A DNA stretch of 64,000 nucleotides, taken from positions 186,001-250,000 of the forward strand of contig JADIYM010000002.1 in NCBI GenBank assembly GCA_016705245.1, written 5' to 3'. Positions within the stretch are counted from its first letter, which is position 1, and each line of letters begins with the position of its first letter. The translations under genes and the position numbers were made by a program. The notes below the pieces were generated by a model. It ran no database searches. It was not told the DNA's origin and saw only the letters and a list, made by a program, of their open reading frames with translations. This stretch comes from Blastocatellia bacterium. GTDB taxonomy: Bacteria > Acidobacteriota > Blastocatellia > UBA7656 > JADIYM01. Shown one piece after another: positions 12,096 through 20,900 of the stretch.

Positions 12096-15056
12096 CTACT
12101 CGAGGTTCAGCCGTTTCTTCTTGAGGAGAAGGCCCTGGCGGCTGAGTCCGAGCGCCCGCGCGGCGTGCGTGACGTTGCCCTCGTAACGCTTGAGCGCGCG
12201 TTCCACCAGCATGCGCTCCACGGCCAGAGTCGCGACTTCCAGGTTCTCTCCGCAGAGCGTCGTGACGAGCTCGGGCGGAAGGTTGAATTCGACAGGTACG
12301 GCGCGTCGTTCCGCCATCGCGATCTCGGGAGAGAAGTGCTCGGCAAGCACGTCTCCGCCTTCTTCGACCATGGCCACGGCCCGCTCGATCTCGTTGCGGA
12401 GCTGACGCACGTTGCCCGGCCATCCGTATGCCTCGAGGTGACGGATGGCGTCGTCCGAGAGGTGCGCCTCGCGGCCCTCCCGCTCGACGAGCTCCTGAAG
12501 GAAACGCTCGGCGAGAATGCGGATGTCCTCACGCCGCTCGCGCAGCGGCGGAACGTTGACCCGAATCACGTTGAGCCGATAGTAGAGGTCCTCGCGGAAT
12601 CGGCGCTCGGCAACGAACTCTTCGAGGTTCCGATTCGTCGCTGCGATCACACGAACGTCGACGTTGATCGGTCGATCCTCGCCGAGGGGCTGGATTTCAT
12701 GGTCCTGCAGGAAGCGGAGCAGCTTAGGCTGCATCTCGAGCGCGATCTCGCCGATTTCGTCGAGAAACAGCGCCCCGCCTTCGCTGGCGCGGGCCACGCC
12801 GATCCGATCGCTCGACGCTCCCGTAAACGCGCCCTTCCGGTGCCCGAAGAGCCGCGACTCCAGCAGATCGTCAGGAACGGCGGCGCAATTGAACGGCAGG
12901 AATATCTTCGCCCTCCGGGCGGACTCGTGATGGATGGAGCGCGCGACGAGCTCCTTGCCGACACCGGACTCGCCTGTAATCAGGACGGTCACGTCCGACG
13001 AGCGAATCCGACGGATCTGATCGATCACCGATCGCATCGCGGCGCTCGCGGCGACTATCCCGAGAGGAAACTCGACGACGTCCTCGGGCAGTCGCGACCG
13101 GGTCTGTGGAGCGGTCGCCGCCATCGCCGCTGCCCGAAGGGAACATACCTCGAGTCCCTGCTCGACGAGCTTCAGCAACGAATCGAGGTGGCCGATGGCC
13201 GACGACGTGTCGGCCGTCGTGTACAGCATGAACCTGCGCTGAGCCGATTCGCGGCGGTCCGACAGGAACTTCACCTTCGCGCCGGATTCGGGCAGTTGGT
13301 GCTCCGTAAGGTATCGAACGGCCTCGCGCGCGGCTTCGTAGGCGTATTCACGGTCGCAGCCACGTGCCGTGACGAGCTTCAGGTCGTGATCGTTGGCGAT
13401 CTCGAAGAGCACGGCGGTCTGACTCGTTTCGTCCCGGATGATCGTGGCGAGTTCCCTCAGCAGCAGTTCGTGCGAGGTCGATGCCGCGACGAGCCGCTCG
13501 ATGATGAGCGCGTCGAGTGTAAAGACTGATGGGAGCGCGTTGGACAGGGTCCCGCTGTTCTTCGTGGCCGCGAGCGCGTCTTCGACCCGGGCCCGGTCGC
13601 GCTCGGCGTGAAGCTCCGTAAACGTTCGCAGGGCGCGCTTGAGGTGACTGGAGGCGCGGACGGTGTTCGCGGTTCGGGCGAGCACCCGGCCCATCTCGAG
13701 GTGCGACAGAGCCGCCTGGTAGACATAGGTCGTCGACTCGAAGATGGACACCGACTGCGCCAGCGCCGAAATCGCCTCCGTGTATTCGCCCGAGGCGGCA
13801 CGAAGGCGACCTTCGCAACGCGAGAGGAGTCCCGAGTGATAGAGGTTCGGTTGTTCGACGAGCAGCCGCTGCGCGCGGCGAAGGTGCTCGGCAGCCGCGT
13901 CGCGGTCGCCCATGTCGAGCGCCAGATCGCCGAGGCTGATGAGCGTCTCGGGCATGTCGACCATTCGTCCGAGGCGTTCCTCGAGCTCGTGGCATGTGTT
14001 GAAGGCCGCAAGCGCATCGGTGAGGTGGCCGGTGACGTGATGAATCCTGCCAAGGGTGAGCCAGCTCTCGGCCTCCGCGGACTTCGGACCACGTTCCTTC
14101 GCGAGTTTCAGCGCCCTTTCCGCCGTCGCCATCGCCTGGTCGGTCTTGCCTTGGAAGAGCTGCAGGTCCGCCAGCGTCATGAGCACACGGGGCTCGCTGC
14201 GAACCGATGCGGAGCGCCGAATGTATTGGATTGCCGTCAGAAGCGCGGCTTCTGCGCGTTTCCACTCTCCGACGGCTAGCAGTGCATCGCCGAGGTTGTT
14301 GTAGGAGAGCGCGAGGAAACGTTTGTCCTCGACGAAGGGCCAGTGTTCTATGGTCTTTTCGTAGTCTGCGATGGCTCGGTGGATGTCGCCGCGATCGGTG
14401 TTGATCAGCGCCATGTAGTTGAGCAGGCGCCCCATGAGCAGATGATCTTTCGGGCGGAACGACGACGTGCCGCGGAGCAGCTCGAAGCCGGCCATGCAGT
14501 CCTGCTTGGCCGATTCGAGGTGCCCCTCGACGTTGTCGACCATTGCGAGGTTCCAGTAGGTGTGCGCCAGCTCGTGCGGATTACCGTCGAGTTTGTGGTA
14601 CTCGAGCGCGCGGGCGAGGTGATCGCGCGCGATCGCGTACTCGTCCATCATCCAGTAGACGTATCCAAGCAGTCGGTGGGCGCATCCGCGCGCCTCGTCA
14701 GTCTCCGCCACACGCAGACTGTGTCCAGCGAATGTGATGGACCGTGGAATTTCGTAAAGCCACCGATAGAGACTCGCGAGTTGCAGCCAGACTTGCGCCA
14801 CAAGGTCGGCGGCCAGTCCGTCGTGCATCGACACGTCTTCGTAGCGGGAGAGCACCTGCAGCCCTTCATCGAATCGGCCTGCCATCTCGAACGATTCGGC
14901 GAGCGCGACACGAAGCTCGGCCTGTTCCGAAGCGGTGAGGCTCCGGTCATCGAGCAGACCCATCGCGGCGTCGCGTTCTCCACGCTCCACGGCACCGATG
15001 AGCGGTGCAAGACGCTCCGATACGTCCCCTGCGGGGCGTGCGTTCGACGAGGTCAT
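12096..15056 (-). CDS. TPR-containing sigma-54-dependent transcriptional activator
   Basis: A 986-residue regulator. Residues about 10-470 are tetratricopeptide-like helical repeats; about 480-620 resembles a GAF-type sensor; about 645-880 is the AAA+ sigma-54 activator core with Walker A GESGVGKE, the RpoN-contacting GAFTGA loop, Walker B GGALFLDEIGE and the R-finger region FREDLYYRLNV; the C-terminus has a Fis-type helix-turn-helix (NVTHAARALGLSRQGLLLKK). There is no receiver domain, so activity is probably set by the TPR/GAF part binding a protein or ligand. ATG at 15056 follows an AGGAG 13 bases upstream. The genes it controls are not evident, and no -24/-12 promoter was found nearby. Confidence 0.9.
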   Translation of the reverse strand: MTSSNARPAGDVSERLAPLIGAVERGERDAAMGLLDDRSLTASEQAELRVALAESFEMAGRFDEGLQVLSRYEDVSMHDGLAADLVAQVWLQLASLYRWLYEIPRSITFAGHSLRVAETDEARGCAHRLLGYVYWMMDEYAIARDHLARALEYHKLDGNPHELAHTYWNLAMVDNVEGHLESAKQDCMAGFELLRGTSSFRPKDHLLMGRLLNYMALINTDRGDIHRAIADYEKTIEHWPFVEDKRFLALSYNNLGDALLAVGEWKRAEAALLTAIQYIRRSASVRSEPRVLMTLADLQLFQGKTDQAMATAERALKLAKERGPKSAEAESWLTLGRIHHVTGHLTDALAAFNTCHELEERLGRMVDMPETLISLGDLALDMGDRDAAAEHLRRAQRLLVEQPNLYHSGLLSRCEGRLRAASGEYTEAISALAQSVSIFESTTYVYQAALSHLEMGRVLARTANTVRASSHLKRALRTFTELHAERDRARVEDALAATKNSGTLSNALPSVFTLDALIIERLVAASTSHELLLRELATIIRDETSQTAVLFEIANDHDLKLVTARGCDREYAYEAAREAVRYLTEHQLPESGAKVKFLSDRRESAQRRFMLYTTADTSSAIGHLDSLLKLVEQGLEVCSLRAAAMAATAPQTRSRLPEDVVEFPLGIVAASAAMRSVIDQIRRIRSSDVTVLITGESGVGKELVARSIHHESARRAKIFLPFNCAAVPDDLLESRLFGHRKGAFTGASSDRIGVARASEGGALFLDEIGEIALEMQPKLLRFLQDHEIQPLGEDRPINVDVRVIAATNRNLEEFVAERRFREDLYYRLNVIRVNVPPLRERREDIRILAERFLQELVEREGREAHLSDDAIRHLEAYGWPGNVRQLRNEIERAVAMVEEGGDVLAEHFSPEIAMAERRAVPVEFNLPPELVTTLCGENLEVATLAVERMLVERALKRYEGNVTHAARALGLSRQGLLLKKKRLNLE

Positions 15057-15488
15057 GAAATGTGGTGGACTCCTGCGGAGTGTTCGTCCGATGCAGCCGA
15101 TATCGACTCGGCGATGCTCGTCAGACGACACCGACCCCCCGGGTGTGCTTGCGAAGTCCGTGAAGTGATGACGCCTGAACGGTGGAACTCGACCGGTTCC
15201 GATTATACGCAGCGAATGGGTGAGCCGAAAGCCGACGCGCGACGTGCGAATCAGCGGCGTCTACATCCTTAGAAATTCTTTAGGCCGGCTTAAGGATATT
15301 TGCGGGAGTGGACGTGTACGGTGACGTTGTTCCGTCGTGTTTGCCGCATCGTGGCAGCAGTCGTTGGGGACGCCGCGAACGATCGCGGCGCCACCGTCGG
15401 GAGGGGCGGACGCAGGGTGAGCCGGTGACGGCGGGACGACGCGTGGTCCGCCGGCCGCCGGCCACTGATTTCGAGCAGGGCACAGGTC
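15057..15488. other. Divergent intergenic region with promoter and inverted repeat
   Basis: This 432-base gap separates the sigma-54 activator (minus) from a methyltransferase (plus). It holds a minus-strand promoter at 15202-15230 and an inverted repeat ATCCTTA (15265-15271) / TAAGGAT (15291-15297) in a locally AT-rich stretch that could be an operator. No gene is seen. Confidence 0.6.
15202..15230 (-). promoter_or_regulatory. Probable promoter of the TPR/sigma-54 activator gene
   Basis: A perfect TATAAT lies on the minus strand at 15207-15202, preceded by TTTCGG (15230-15225) with a 17-base spacer. The -35 match is partial. It implies a leader of about 140 bases. Confidence 0.5.
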
Positions 15489-16394
15489 ATGAGCCGGGAG
15501 GGGGACGCTTCGATGCTTGGAACGGATTGTGCCGACGCGGACTCGGCCGAGACCGACGGAACATCGAGCGACAACTCACTCCGGCGTCTGGAATCCCGGG
15601 CGAGGCTCTTCGAGCCGCTCACCGACCAGATGTTCCGTCAGTGCGGGCTCGGCCCCGGGATGCGCGTGCTGGATGTCGGCTGCGGAACCGGTGACGCCGC
15701 GCTTCTTGCGTCCAGGTTCGTGGGTTCTCGAGGAGTCGTTGTTGGAATCGATGCCTCGGGCACGGCCGTCGCGACCGCCAGGCAGCGAGCACGCGAACGA
15801 GGCGCGTCGAACGTAACATTCGTAAGGGGCAGCCTGGGTCAGTATTCGCCGGCTGAGCGATTTGATGCCGTCATCGGTCGCTTCGTGCTGATGCACCAAC
15901 CCGACCCGGTCGCGACCGTCTGGCGATTGGCGACGCTCGTTCGAGACGGTGGCATTCTGGCGTTCCAGGAGTTCGACTTCACCCAACGTCCGTTGGTGCG
16001 GCCCGAGCTTCGGCTCGCAGTCGAGGCCTTTCAGTGGATCACCGCGACTCTCGCCGGACTCGGCGTCGACATTGGAATGGGCATGCGGCTCCATCAGACG
16101 CTCGTGAGCGCCGGACTGCCCCGACCGTCCATGCTCGTGGGAGCGGCGGTGGAGAGTGGCGCCGACAGCGCTGCCTGCGAATTGATCGGGGATACCGTCA
16201 GTGACCTTCTCGAGCCTATGATCACCCTCGGCGTCGCGACACCCGATGAGGTTGGCGCACCGACTCTCGCGTCCAGGATTCGACAGGCGGCGCTCGAAAC
16301 CGACGCGGTCATCGTTTCGCCCTACATCGTGTCGGCGTGGACCAGGGTGCAGCGGCGACCGACCGGCGATCTCGAGCTAGCCGAAACGAGTTAG
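15489..16394 (+). CDS. Class I SAM-dependent methyltransferase
   Basis: A 301-residue methyltransferase of the UbiE/methyltransferase-11 kind. Motif I is MRVLDVGCGTGDAALLAS (about 57-74), then VVVGIDASGTAVATAR, motif II-like FDAVIGRFVLMHQPDP and post-III GGILAFQEFDF. About 40 residues precede the fold and look disordered. The C-terminal part (190-290) is helical and probably forms the substrate lid. The stop overlaps that of the convergent ABC-F gene by three bases. It is not in an obvious operon, and the substrate (small molecule, quinone or lipid) cannot be told. Confidence 0.85.
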   Translation: MSREGDASMLGTDCADADSAETDGTSSDNSLRRLESRARLFEPLTDQMFRQCGLGPGMRVLDVGCGTGDAALLASRFVGSRGVVVGIDASGTAVATARQRARERGASNVTFVRGSLGQYSPAERFDAVIGRFVLMHQPDPVATVWRLATLVRDGGILAFQEFDFTQRPLVRPELRLAVEAFQWITATLAGLGVDIGMGMRLHQTLVSAGLPRPSMLVGAAVESGADSAACELIGDTVSDLLEPMITLGVATPDEVGAPTLASRIRQAALETDAVIVSPYIVSAWTRVQRRPTGDLELAETS

Positions 16395-18271
16395 TCCGCG
16401 GACGCCGCTTCCCACTCCGCGAGCAGACGCTCGAGGCGCTCCGTCGCGTGCGCGCGCGCCTCGGTGAGCGGCGCCAGCTTGATGTGATCGCTCGCGATGG
16501 ACGGTTTCGCCATCGTGGCGTCGATGTCGGCAATCTCCGCCTCTGCCTCGGCGATGTCCGCCTCGATGGCCGCAATCGGGCGGCCCTTCGGGCGCGCTGA
16601 CTTTCCCTGCGCCGTCGTCACCGTGGTCTTGGTCGACGGGGCTTGACTGTCCTTCGCCCTTTCTTCGGACTTGCGGAGCAGTCGCTCGTCGAGCCAGTCG
16701 GAATAGCGACCCTCGAAGACCTCGGCGCGACCGTCCTCGAGGTTCACGAGCCGATCGCAGATCCGGTCGAGAAAGTACCGATCGTGCGAGATCGTCAGGA
16801 TGGTCCCCGTGAAAGTCTCGAGTGCGGATTCGAGTGCTTCGCGCGACGGGATGTCGAGATGGTTCGTAGGTTCGTCGAGGAGCAGCACGTTGCCGCTGCC
16901 GGAGATGAGCTTCGCGATCGAGAGGCGGCTCCGCTCACCGCCCGACAACGCCGACACGCGTTTGAAGACGTCTTCGCCCGTGAACAGGAACCGCGCGAGA
17001 TAACCCCGAAGCGTCGGATCGTCGGCCCCCGAGATCGAGAGGCGCATCTCTTCGATGACGTCGTTTTTCGGATCGAGATCCGCAAGGTGCTGGTCGTAGT
17101 AGACCGGTTTGACGTTGTGGCCCCATTCCATCTCGCCGCCAAGCAGGTCGACGGTTCCAAGCAGCGTCTTGAAGAGCGTGGTTTTTCCGGTTCCGTTTCC
17201 ACCGATGATGCCGACGCGGTCGCCGCGGTAGACAGCGAATTTGACGTCGCGTGCCAGCTCGACACCGGGATAGCCGATCACGAGCTCATCGACGTTGAGA
17301 ACTTCACGACCGGTTCGAGCCGCAGCCGCAAGGCCAAAGTTCGCGGCACGTCCATCCGAGTCAGGGCGGTCCACTCGCTCCAGTCGCTCGAGCATGTTTC
17401 GGCGCGACTTCGCCATCTTCGTCTTCTGTCCAGCGAGGTTTCGCCGGATGAAGTCCTGCGTCCGGTCGATGAGCTCCTGCTGCTCGCGAAACCGCTTTTC
17501 AGCCAGAAGACGCCGCTGCTCCTTTTCGACGAGGTATGCGGTGTAGTTGCCGGCGTACGTCGAGATCCGGCCGTTCTCGACGGCCAGTATGCGGTCCACG
17601 GTCCTGTCGAGCAGGTACCGGTCATGCGAAATGATTATGTAGGCGGAAGGATACTCGGCCAGGAAATCCTCGAGCCACTCGACGGCCTGGATGTCGAGGT
17701 GATTCGTCGGCTCATCGAGGAGCAGGATGTCCGGCTGCTCGAGCAGGAGCTTGGCAAGCGCGAGCCGGGCGCGCTGCCCGCCGCTCAGGGTCGACGCCTC
17801 GAGTCCGAGGTCGTCCTTCGTGAAGCCGAGTCCGAGCAGGACGGATTCGGCGCGCGCGTGCATCGTGAAGCCGCCGGCGTCCTCGAAGCGATGTTGCAGG
17901 TCGCTGTAAGTGGACAACACGACATCGAGCTCGTCACCGTTCGTCAGCGCCATGTCGTGCTCCAGGCGCCGCATCTCGACCTCCATCGCGTGCAGATCGG
18001 CGAAGACTTCGAGCGCTGACTCGCGCACCGTGCCGGACCCTTCGGCATGGACCTGTTGCTCGAGGAGCCCGATGCGCAAACCCCGCATCTGCTCGATGCG
18101 ACCGTCGTCGGGGTCCTCGATGCCCAATAGGAGCTTGAACGACGTCGTCTTGCCGGCGCCGTTTCGACCCACGAGCCCGACGTGTTCGCCGGGATTGATC
18201 TGAAACGAGACCTCACGGAGGACTTCGTGGGCACCGTAGGACTTCGAAACGTTGTCAAATCGGAACAGCAT
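16391..18271 (-). CDS. ABC-F family ATPase (Uup/YheS/EttA-like)
   Basis: A soluble 626-residue protein with two ABC ATPase domains and no membrane segment. Domain 1 has Walker A GRNGAGKT and LSGGQRARLALAKLL...LLLDEPTNHLD; domain 2 has GGNGTGKTTLFK and LSGGERSRLSIAKLI...LLLDEPTNHLD. The linker between them (about 240-310, rich in R, K, E and Q) is the P-site tRNA-interaction motif region of ABC-F proteins, and the C-terminus forms a coiled coil (IAAIEADIAEAEAEIADID). ABC-F proteins bind the ribosomal E site and relieve stalling; some give antibiotic resistance. The particular subfamily cannot be decided from the sequence alone. Confidence 0.92.
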   Translation of the reverse strand: MLFRFDNVSKSYGAHEVLREVSFQINPGEHVGLVGRNGAGKTTSFKLLLGIEDPDDGRIEQMRGLRIGLLEQQVHAEGSGTVRESALEVFADLHAMEVEMRRLEHDMALTNGDELDVVLSTYSDLQHRFEDAGGFTMHARAESVLLGLGFTKDDLGLEASTLSGGQRARLALAKLLLEQPDILLLDEPTNHLDIQAVEWLEDFLAEYPSAYIIISHDRYLLDRTVDRILAVENGRISTYAGNYTAYLVEKEQRRLLAEKRFREQQELIDRTQDFIRRNLAGQKTKMAKSRRNMLERLERVDRPDSDGRAANFGLAAAARTGREVLNVDELVIGYPGVELARDVKFAVYRGDRVGIIGGNGTGKTTLFKTLLGTVDLLGGEMEWGHNVKPVYYDQHLADLDPKNDVIEEMRLSISGADDPTLRGYLARFLFTGEDVFKRVSALSGGERSRLSIAKLISGSGNVLLLDEPTNHLDIPSREALESALETFTGTILTISHDRYFLDRICDRLVNLEDGRAEVFEGRYSDWLDERLLRKSEERAKDSQAPSTKTTVTTAQGKSARPKGRPIAAIEADIAEAEAEIADIDATMAKPSIASDHIKLAPLTEARAHATERLERLLAEWEAASAD

Positions 18272-18297
18272 TTTTTCTTGAAAGCAGACCCCAAGAC

Positions 18298-18350
18298 GAG
18301 ACCGTGCGCCTCAGGCCGGGTAAGGGACCCGGATCGAGGCGCACGGTCTC
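18298..18350 (-). terminator. Terminator-like hairpin between foldase and ABC-F genes
   Basis: Perfect 15-base arms, GAGACCGTGCGCCTC (18298-18312) and its complement (18336-18350), enclose a 23-base loop. It lies just downstream of the foldase stop and 27 bases upstream of the ABC-F start on the minus strand. There is no strong T-run after it, so it may act as a weak terminator, an mRNA stabiliser or an attenuator for the ABC-F gene. Confidence 0.6.
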
Positions 18351-18367
18351 AACCGATTGCGGAAAGC

Positions 18368-19579
18368 CTATTTGCCAGCCGGCTTCGCCGCCGCATTCGA
18401 GTTGGCCGGACCGGAAGGCTGAGCCTCAGCGTTGGCGGCGTTGGTGGCCGGCGGTGCGGCCGCATTCGTAGACGTCGGCGCTGGCGCTGCGCCGTCGGCT
18501 CGCGGAGCGGTGAGCGGTGACGGCCTGAGCGCGCCGAACGTATCCGGGTGGGCGACGATCTGCTCGGCGAGGGAATTGCGGATGTTAGCCGTCGCGACGG
18601 CCTCGATCAGCAGCGCGCTGAGCACGACCTGCTTTCGCTGGTCGGTAATCATTTTTGCGATCTCGGCACTCACCTCCTCATAGGTCAGCTCCTTGCTCTG
18701 CTCGCGCTTCCCGTTGAGCTTGAAGATGTGCCAGCGGCCATCCTGCGACTGGATCGGCTGGGTCATCTGGCCGACCGACAACTGGAAGAGGTTCCGTGCG
18801 ACGTCTTGCGGGAAAGTCTGCTGGAGCCGCTGCTCCGAGAAAAATCCGATCGAGCCGCCCTGAAGGCCCGAGACGTCTTCGGACCGCGCACGGGCGACGG
18901 TCGAGAAGTCGGCACCACCTCCAATCGCACTCGCGATCTCCTGGGCCTTGCGCGCTGCCGCCTCGTTGCCGATCGCGTCATCCGTCGCCCCGTTGTTCGC
19001 CGGGTCGACGATGATGTCCGACAGCTCGACGCCGCGGGGCGCGATGAGCTGCGACTTGTTCTCGTCGAAGTACTTGCGCATCTCGGCGTCAGTCGGCGCC
19101 GGAATGAGCGCCGTGATCTTTTCCTGCAACTTGGTGATTGCAAGCTGGCGCTTCAGGTCCGACTTCAGCTCGTCCTCGGTCTGTCCGAAGTCCTTCAGGC
19201 GCTTCTGAAAGTCGTCCTGCGACATGCCAGACTGCTGAATCTGCGTCTGGAGTGCCTGTTTGACCTCATCATCCGTTGGAATGAGTTTGTCCTTCTGGGC
19301 ACGCTGGAACATGGCCTCTTCCTGAATGAGCTGCTCCAGGACCTTCAGGCGAGCCGCGGCGAGCGCCACCGGTGTAAGCTGCGGAGCGGATGGTCCGCTC
19401 TCCTTCAGCTGGCGATCGATGATCTGGTCGATCTTCGATACCGGAATCGCCACACCGTTCACGGTCGCGGCCGTGTCGTCGGCGCCCTTGCCAGGTCCGG
19501 TCTCGCCGCATGCGGCGAGACTCATGACAGAAAAGAGGATTGCCGCGAGCGCGGCGAGTGAATATGCGTTCTTGCCCAA
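18368..19579 (-). CDS. SurA/PrsA-like peptidyl-prolyl isomerase lipoprotein
   Basis: A 403-residue exported foldase. It starts at TTG 19579 behind a strong GGAGGAG, giving a typical lipoprotein signal with lipobox LAAC (C24); an ATG at 19615 gives 12 more residues but a poor signal. After this come a SurA-N-like helical chaperone domain (about 35-190) and a parvulin PPIase domain (about 195-310) containing DFSTVARARSEDVSGLQGGSI and GRWHIFKLNGKRE. The last about 70 residues are Ala/Pro-rich and disordered. It should help fold secreted or outer-membrane proteins at the cell envelope. The gene is divergent from rpmB, whose promoter overlaps its 5' end. Confidence 0.87.
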   Translation of the reverse strand: MGKNAYSLAALAAILFSVMSLAACGETGPGKGADDTAATVNGVAIPVSKIDQIIDRQLKESGPSAPQLTPVALAAARLKVLEQLIQEEAMFQRAQKDKLIPTDDEVKQALQTQIQQSGMSQDDFQKRLKDFGQTEDELKSDLKRQLAITKLQEKITALIPAPTDAEMRKYFDENKSQLIAPRGVELSDIIVDPANNGATDDAIGNEAAARKAQEIASAIGGGADFSTVARARSEDVSGLQGGSIGFFSEQRLQQTFPQDVARNLFQLSVGQMTQPIQSQDGRWHIFKLNGKREQSKELTYEEVSAEIAKMITDQRKQVVLSALLIEAVATANIRNSLAEQIVAHPDTFGALRPSPLTAPRADGAAPAPTSTNAAAPPATNAANAEAQPSGPANSNAAAKPAGK

Positions 19580-19599
19580 GATCCTGCTCCTCCCAATCG

Positions 19600-19628
19600 T
19601 TGACATCAGTTTCATCGATCCCTATACT
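19600..19628 (+). promoter_or_regulatory. Near-consensus sigma-70 promoter of rpmB
   Basis: TTGACA (19600-19605) and TATACT (19623-19628) with a 17-base spacer are an almost perfect housekeeping promoter, 48 bases before the L28 start. The -35 lies inside the region between the two candidate starts of the divergent foldase gene. Confidence 0.8.
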
Positions 19629-19675
19629 CTCGGCTTTTGCTTCGACCAGTTCAATCGCACCCGTAGGAGGAAGCC

Positions 19676-19867
19676 ATGTCGAAACGCTGTGACTACTGCA
19701 ACAAAGGCCCAATGTTCGGGAACAACGTGAGCCACGCGAACAACAAGACACGCCGCCGGTTCGACCCGAACCTGCAATCAGTGCGTGCGCTCATCAACGG
19801 CGCCGTTCGCCGTGTGAAGGTCTGCACTCGCTGCATCAAGGCCGGAAAGATCATCAAGGCGGCTTAG
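19676..19867 (+). CDS. rpmB: 50S ribosomal protein L28
   Basis: A 63-residue ribosomal protein L28. It has the typical start MSKRCDYCNKGPMFGNNVSH, the NNKTRRRFDPNLQ block and two CxxC pairs (C5/C8 and C50/C53), which mark the zinc-binding form of L28. A strong ribosome binding site (GGAGGA) sits 6 bases before the ATG. It stands alone rather than with rpmG, under its own near-consensus promoter. Its stop overlaps the stop of the convergent ridA gene. Confidence 0.97.
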   Translation: MSKRCDYCNKGPMFGNNVSHANNKTRRRFDPNLQSVRALINGAVRRVKVCTRCIKAGKIIKAA

Positions 19868-20262
19868 TCCTTTCGTCGCTCGCTCGTCGCGATCGCCACA
19901 AAGTCGATCTCGACGAGCACGTTGCGCGGGAGCGCCGCCACGGCGACCGTTGACCGGGCCGGCGGATCGCTCTCGAAGTATCGGCCGTACACTTCGTTCA
20001 TCTGGGTGAAGTGCGCCATGTCGGTGAGGTAGACGGTCGTCTTCACGACCGTCGACATCGAAGCGCCACCCGCCTCGAGAATCGCCGTCGCGCTCGTCAT
20101 GAGTCGCTCGGTCTGCGCTGCGACGTCTCCGTCGAGGGTCTCGCCGGTCTGCGGATCGAGCGCAATCTGCCCAGAGACAAAGAGCAGTCCCGCGGCCCGA
20201 ATGGCCTGCGAATAAGGTCCAATGGCCTTCGGTGCGTCGTTGGTGTGAATGCGCTCGCGCAT
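19864..20262 (-). CDS. ridA: RidA family enamine/imine deaminase
   Basis: A 132-residue YjgF/YER057c/UK114 protein. Visible are AIGPYSQAIRAAGLLFVSGQIALDPQTGE (about 13-41), the KTTVYLTDMAHFTQMNEVYGRYF block, and the catalytic arginine region PPARSTVAVAALPRNVLVEIDFVA. Family members hydrolyse reactive enamine/imine intermediates made by PLP enzymes such as threonine dehydratase, as cytosolic homotrimers. All expected residues are present. Its closeness to the PLP-dependent glycine decarboxylase genes may be meaningful but is not proof of a functional link. Confidence 0.93.
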   Translation of the reverse strand: MRERIHTNDAPKAIGPYSQAIRAAGLLFVSGQIALDPQTGETLDGDVAAQTERLMTSATAILEAGGASMSTVVKTTVYLTDMAHFTQMNEVYGRYFESDPPARSTVAVAALPRNVLVEIDFVAIATSERRKD

Positions 20263-20291
20263 GAGTCGTATACCTCGAGGCTTTCGTCGGT

Positions 20292-20786
20292 CTAGGCGTC
20301 CGACTTCTTCGGTTTCGCCGCAGCCTTCTTCGCGGGTGACTTCGCTGCGGACTTTGCGTCCGTCGCCTTCTTCTCGGCCGGCTTCGGAGCAGCTTTGGCC
20401 GCCTTCTTCGGAGCCGCCTTTGCCGACGCCTTTCCGGCAGCAGCGGGCTTCGCGGCGGCCTTCTTCACGGCTGGTTTCGCCACCGCTGGCTTCTTTGCCG
20501 CTGCAGGCTTCCTGGCCGACTTCGGATTCTCGTCGCGCATGTGTTCGGCAGCCTTCGAGGCTACCGGATCAGCATCATCCCGCGCGGCGATTGCGCGGCG
20601 ATTTCGCTCCACCATCTGGTGGATCAGCCGAGGGAGTACCTCGCTCTCCGCACGAAGCCAGTCTTCCGCAGGATGTGCAACGTATCTGTCGCGACGATCG
20701 AGGTAGATCTCGAACGCGCGCTGCGCTACGAGCCGCATCACTTCAGGGTCTGAAATCAGCTGTTCCTTCAACTTCTCGATATCCAC
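20292..20786 (-). CDS. DUF2934-like protein with histone H1-like Ala/Lys/Pro tail
   Basis: A protein of about 164 residues. The first 70 residues contain VAQRAFEIYLDRRDRYVAHPAEDWLRAESEVL, which matches the DUF2934 pattern (a short helical domain frequent in Acidobacteria). The rest (about 90-164) is a disordered string of KPAAAKK, KAAAKPAA and KKAAKAAPKP repeats resembling eukaryotic histone H1 and bacterial H1-like nucleoid proteins. The GTG at 20786 is preferred because AAGGAAG lies just upstream; an ATG at 20828 adds 14 residues. DNA binding or nucleoid compaction through the basic tail is a reasonable guess but is not shown. Confidence 0.75.
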   Translation of the reverse strand: MDIEKLKEQLISDPEVMRLVAQRAFEIYLDRRDRYVAHPAEDWLRAESEVLPRLIHQMVERNRRAIAARDDADPVASKAAEHMRDENPKSARKPAAAKKPAVAKPAVKKAAAKPAAAGKASAKAAPKKAAKAAPKPAEKKATDAKSAAKSPAKKAAAKPKKSDA

Positions 20787-20900
20787 AGTCCGCTTCCTTT
20801 CTGTTCTCGTCTCAACGGACGAATACATGGTTCCTTGCCGCGAGCGTTGGTCAGGATCGACTCGGGACGCTGCAGGTCGGATGCCTTTATGGTCAGCTCC

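Noticed and set aside
12018..13529. 503-codon plus-strand open frame opposite the sigma-54 activator
   Set aside because: Shadow frame of the high-GC gene on the other strand; no recognisable domain and no ribosome binding site.
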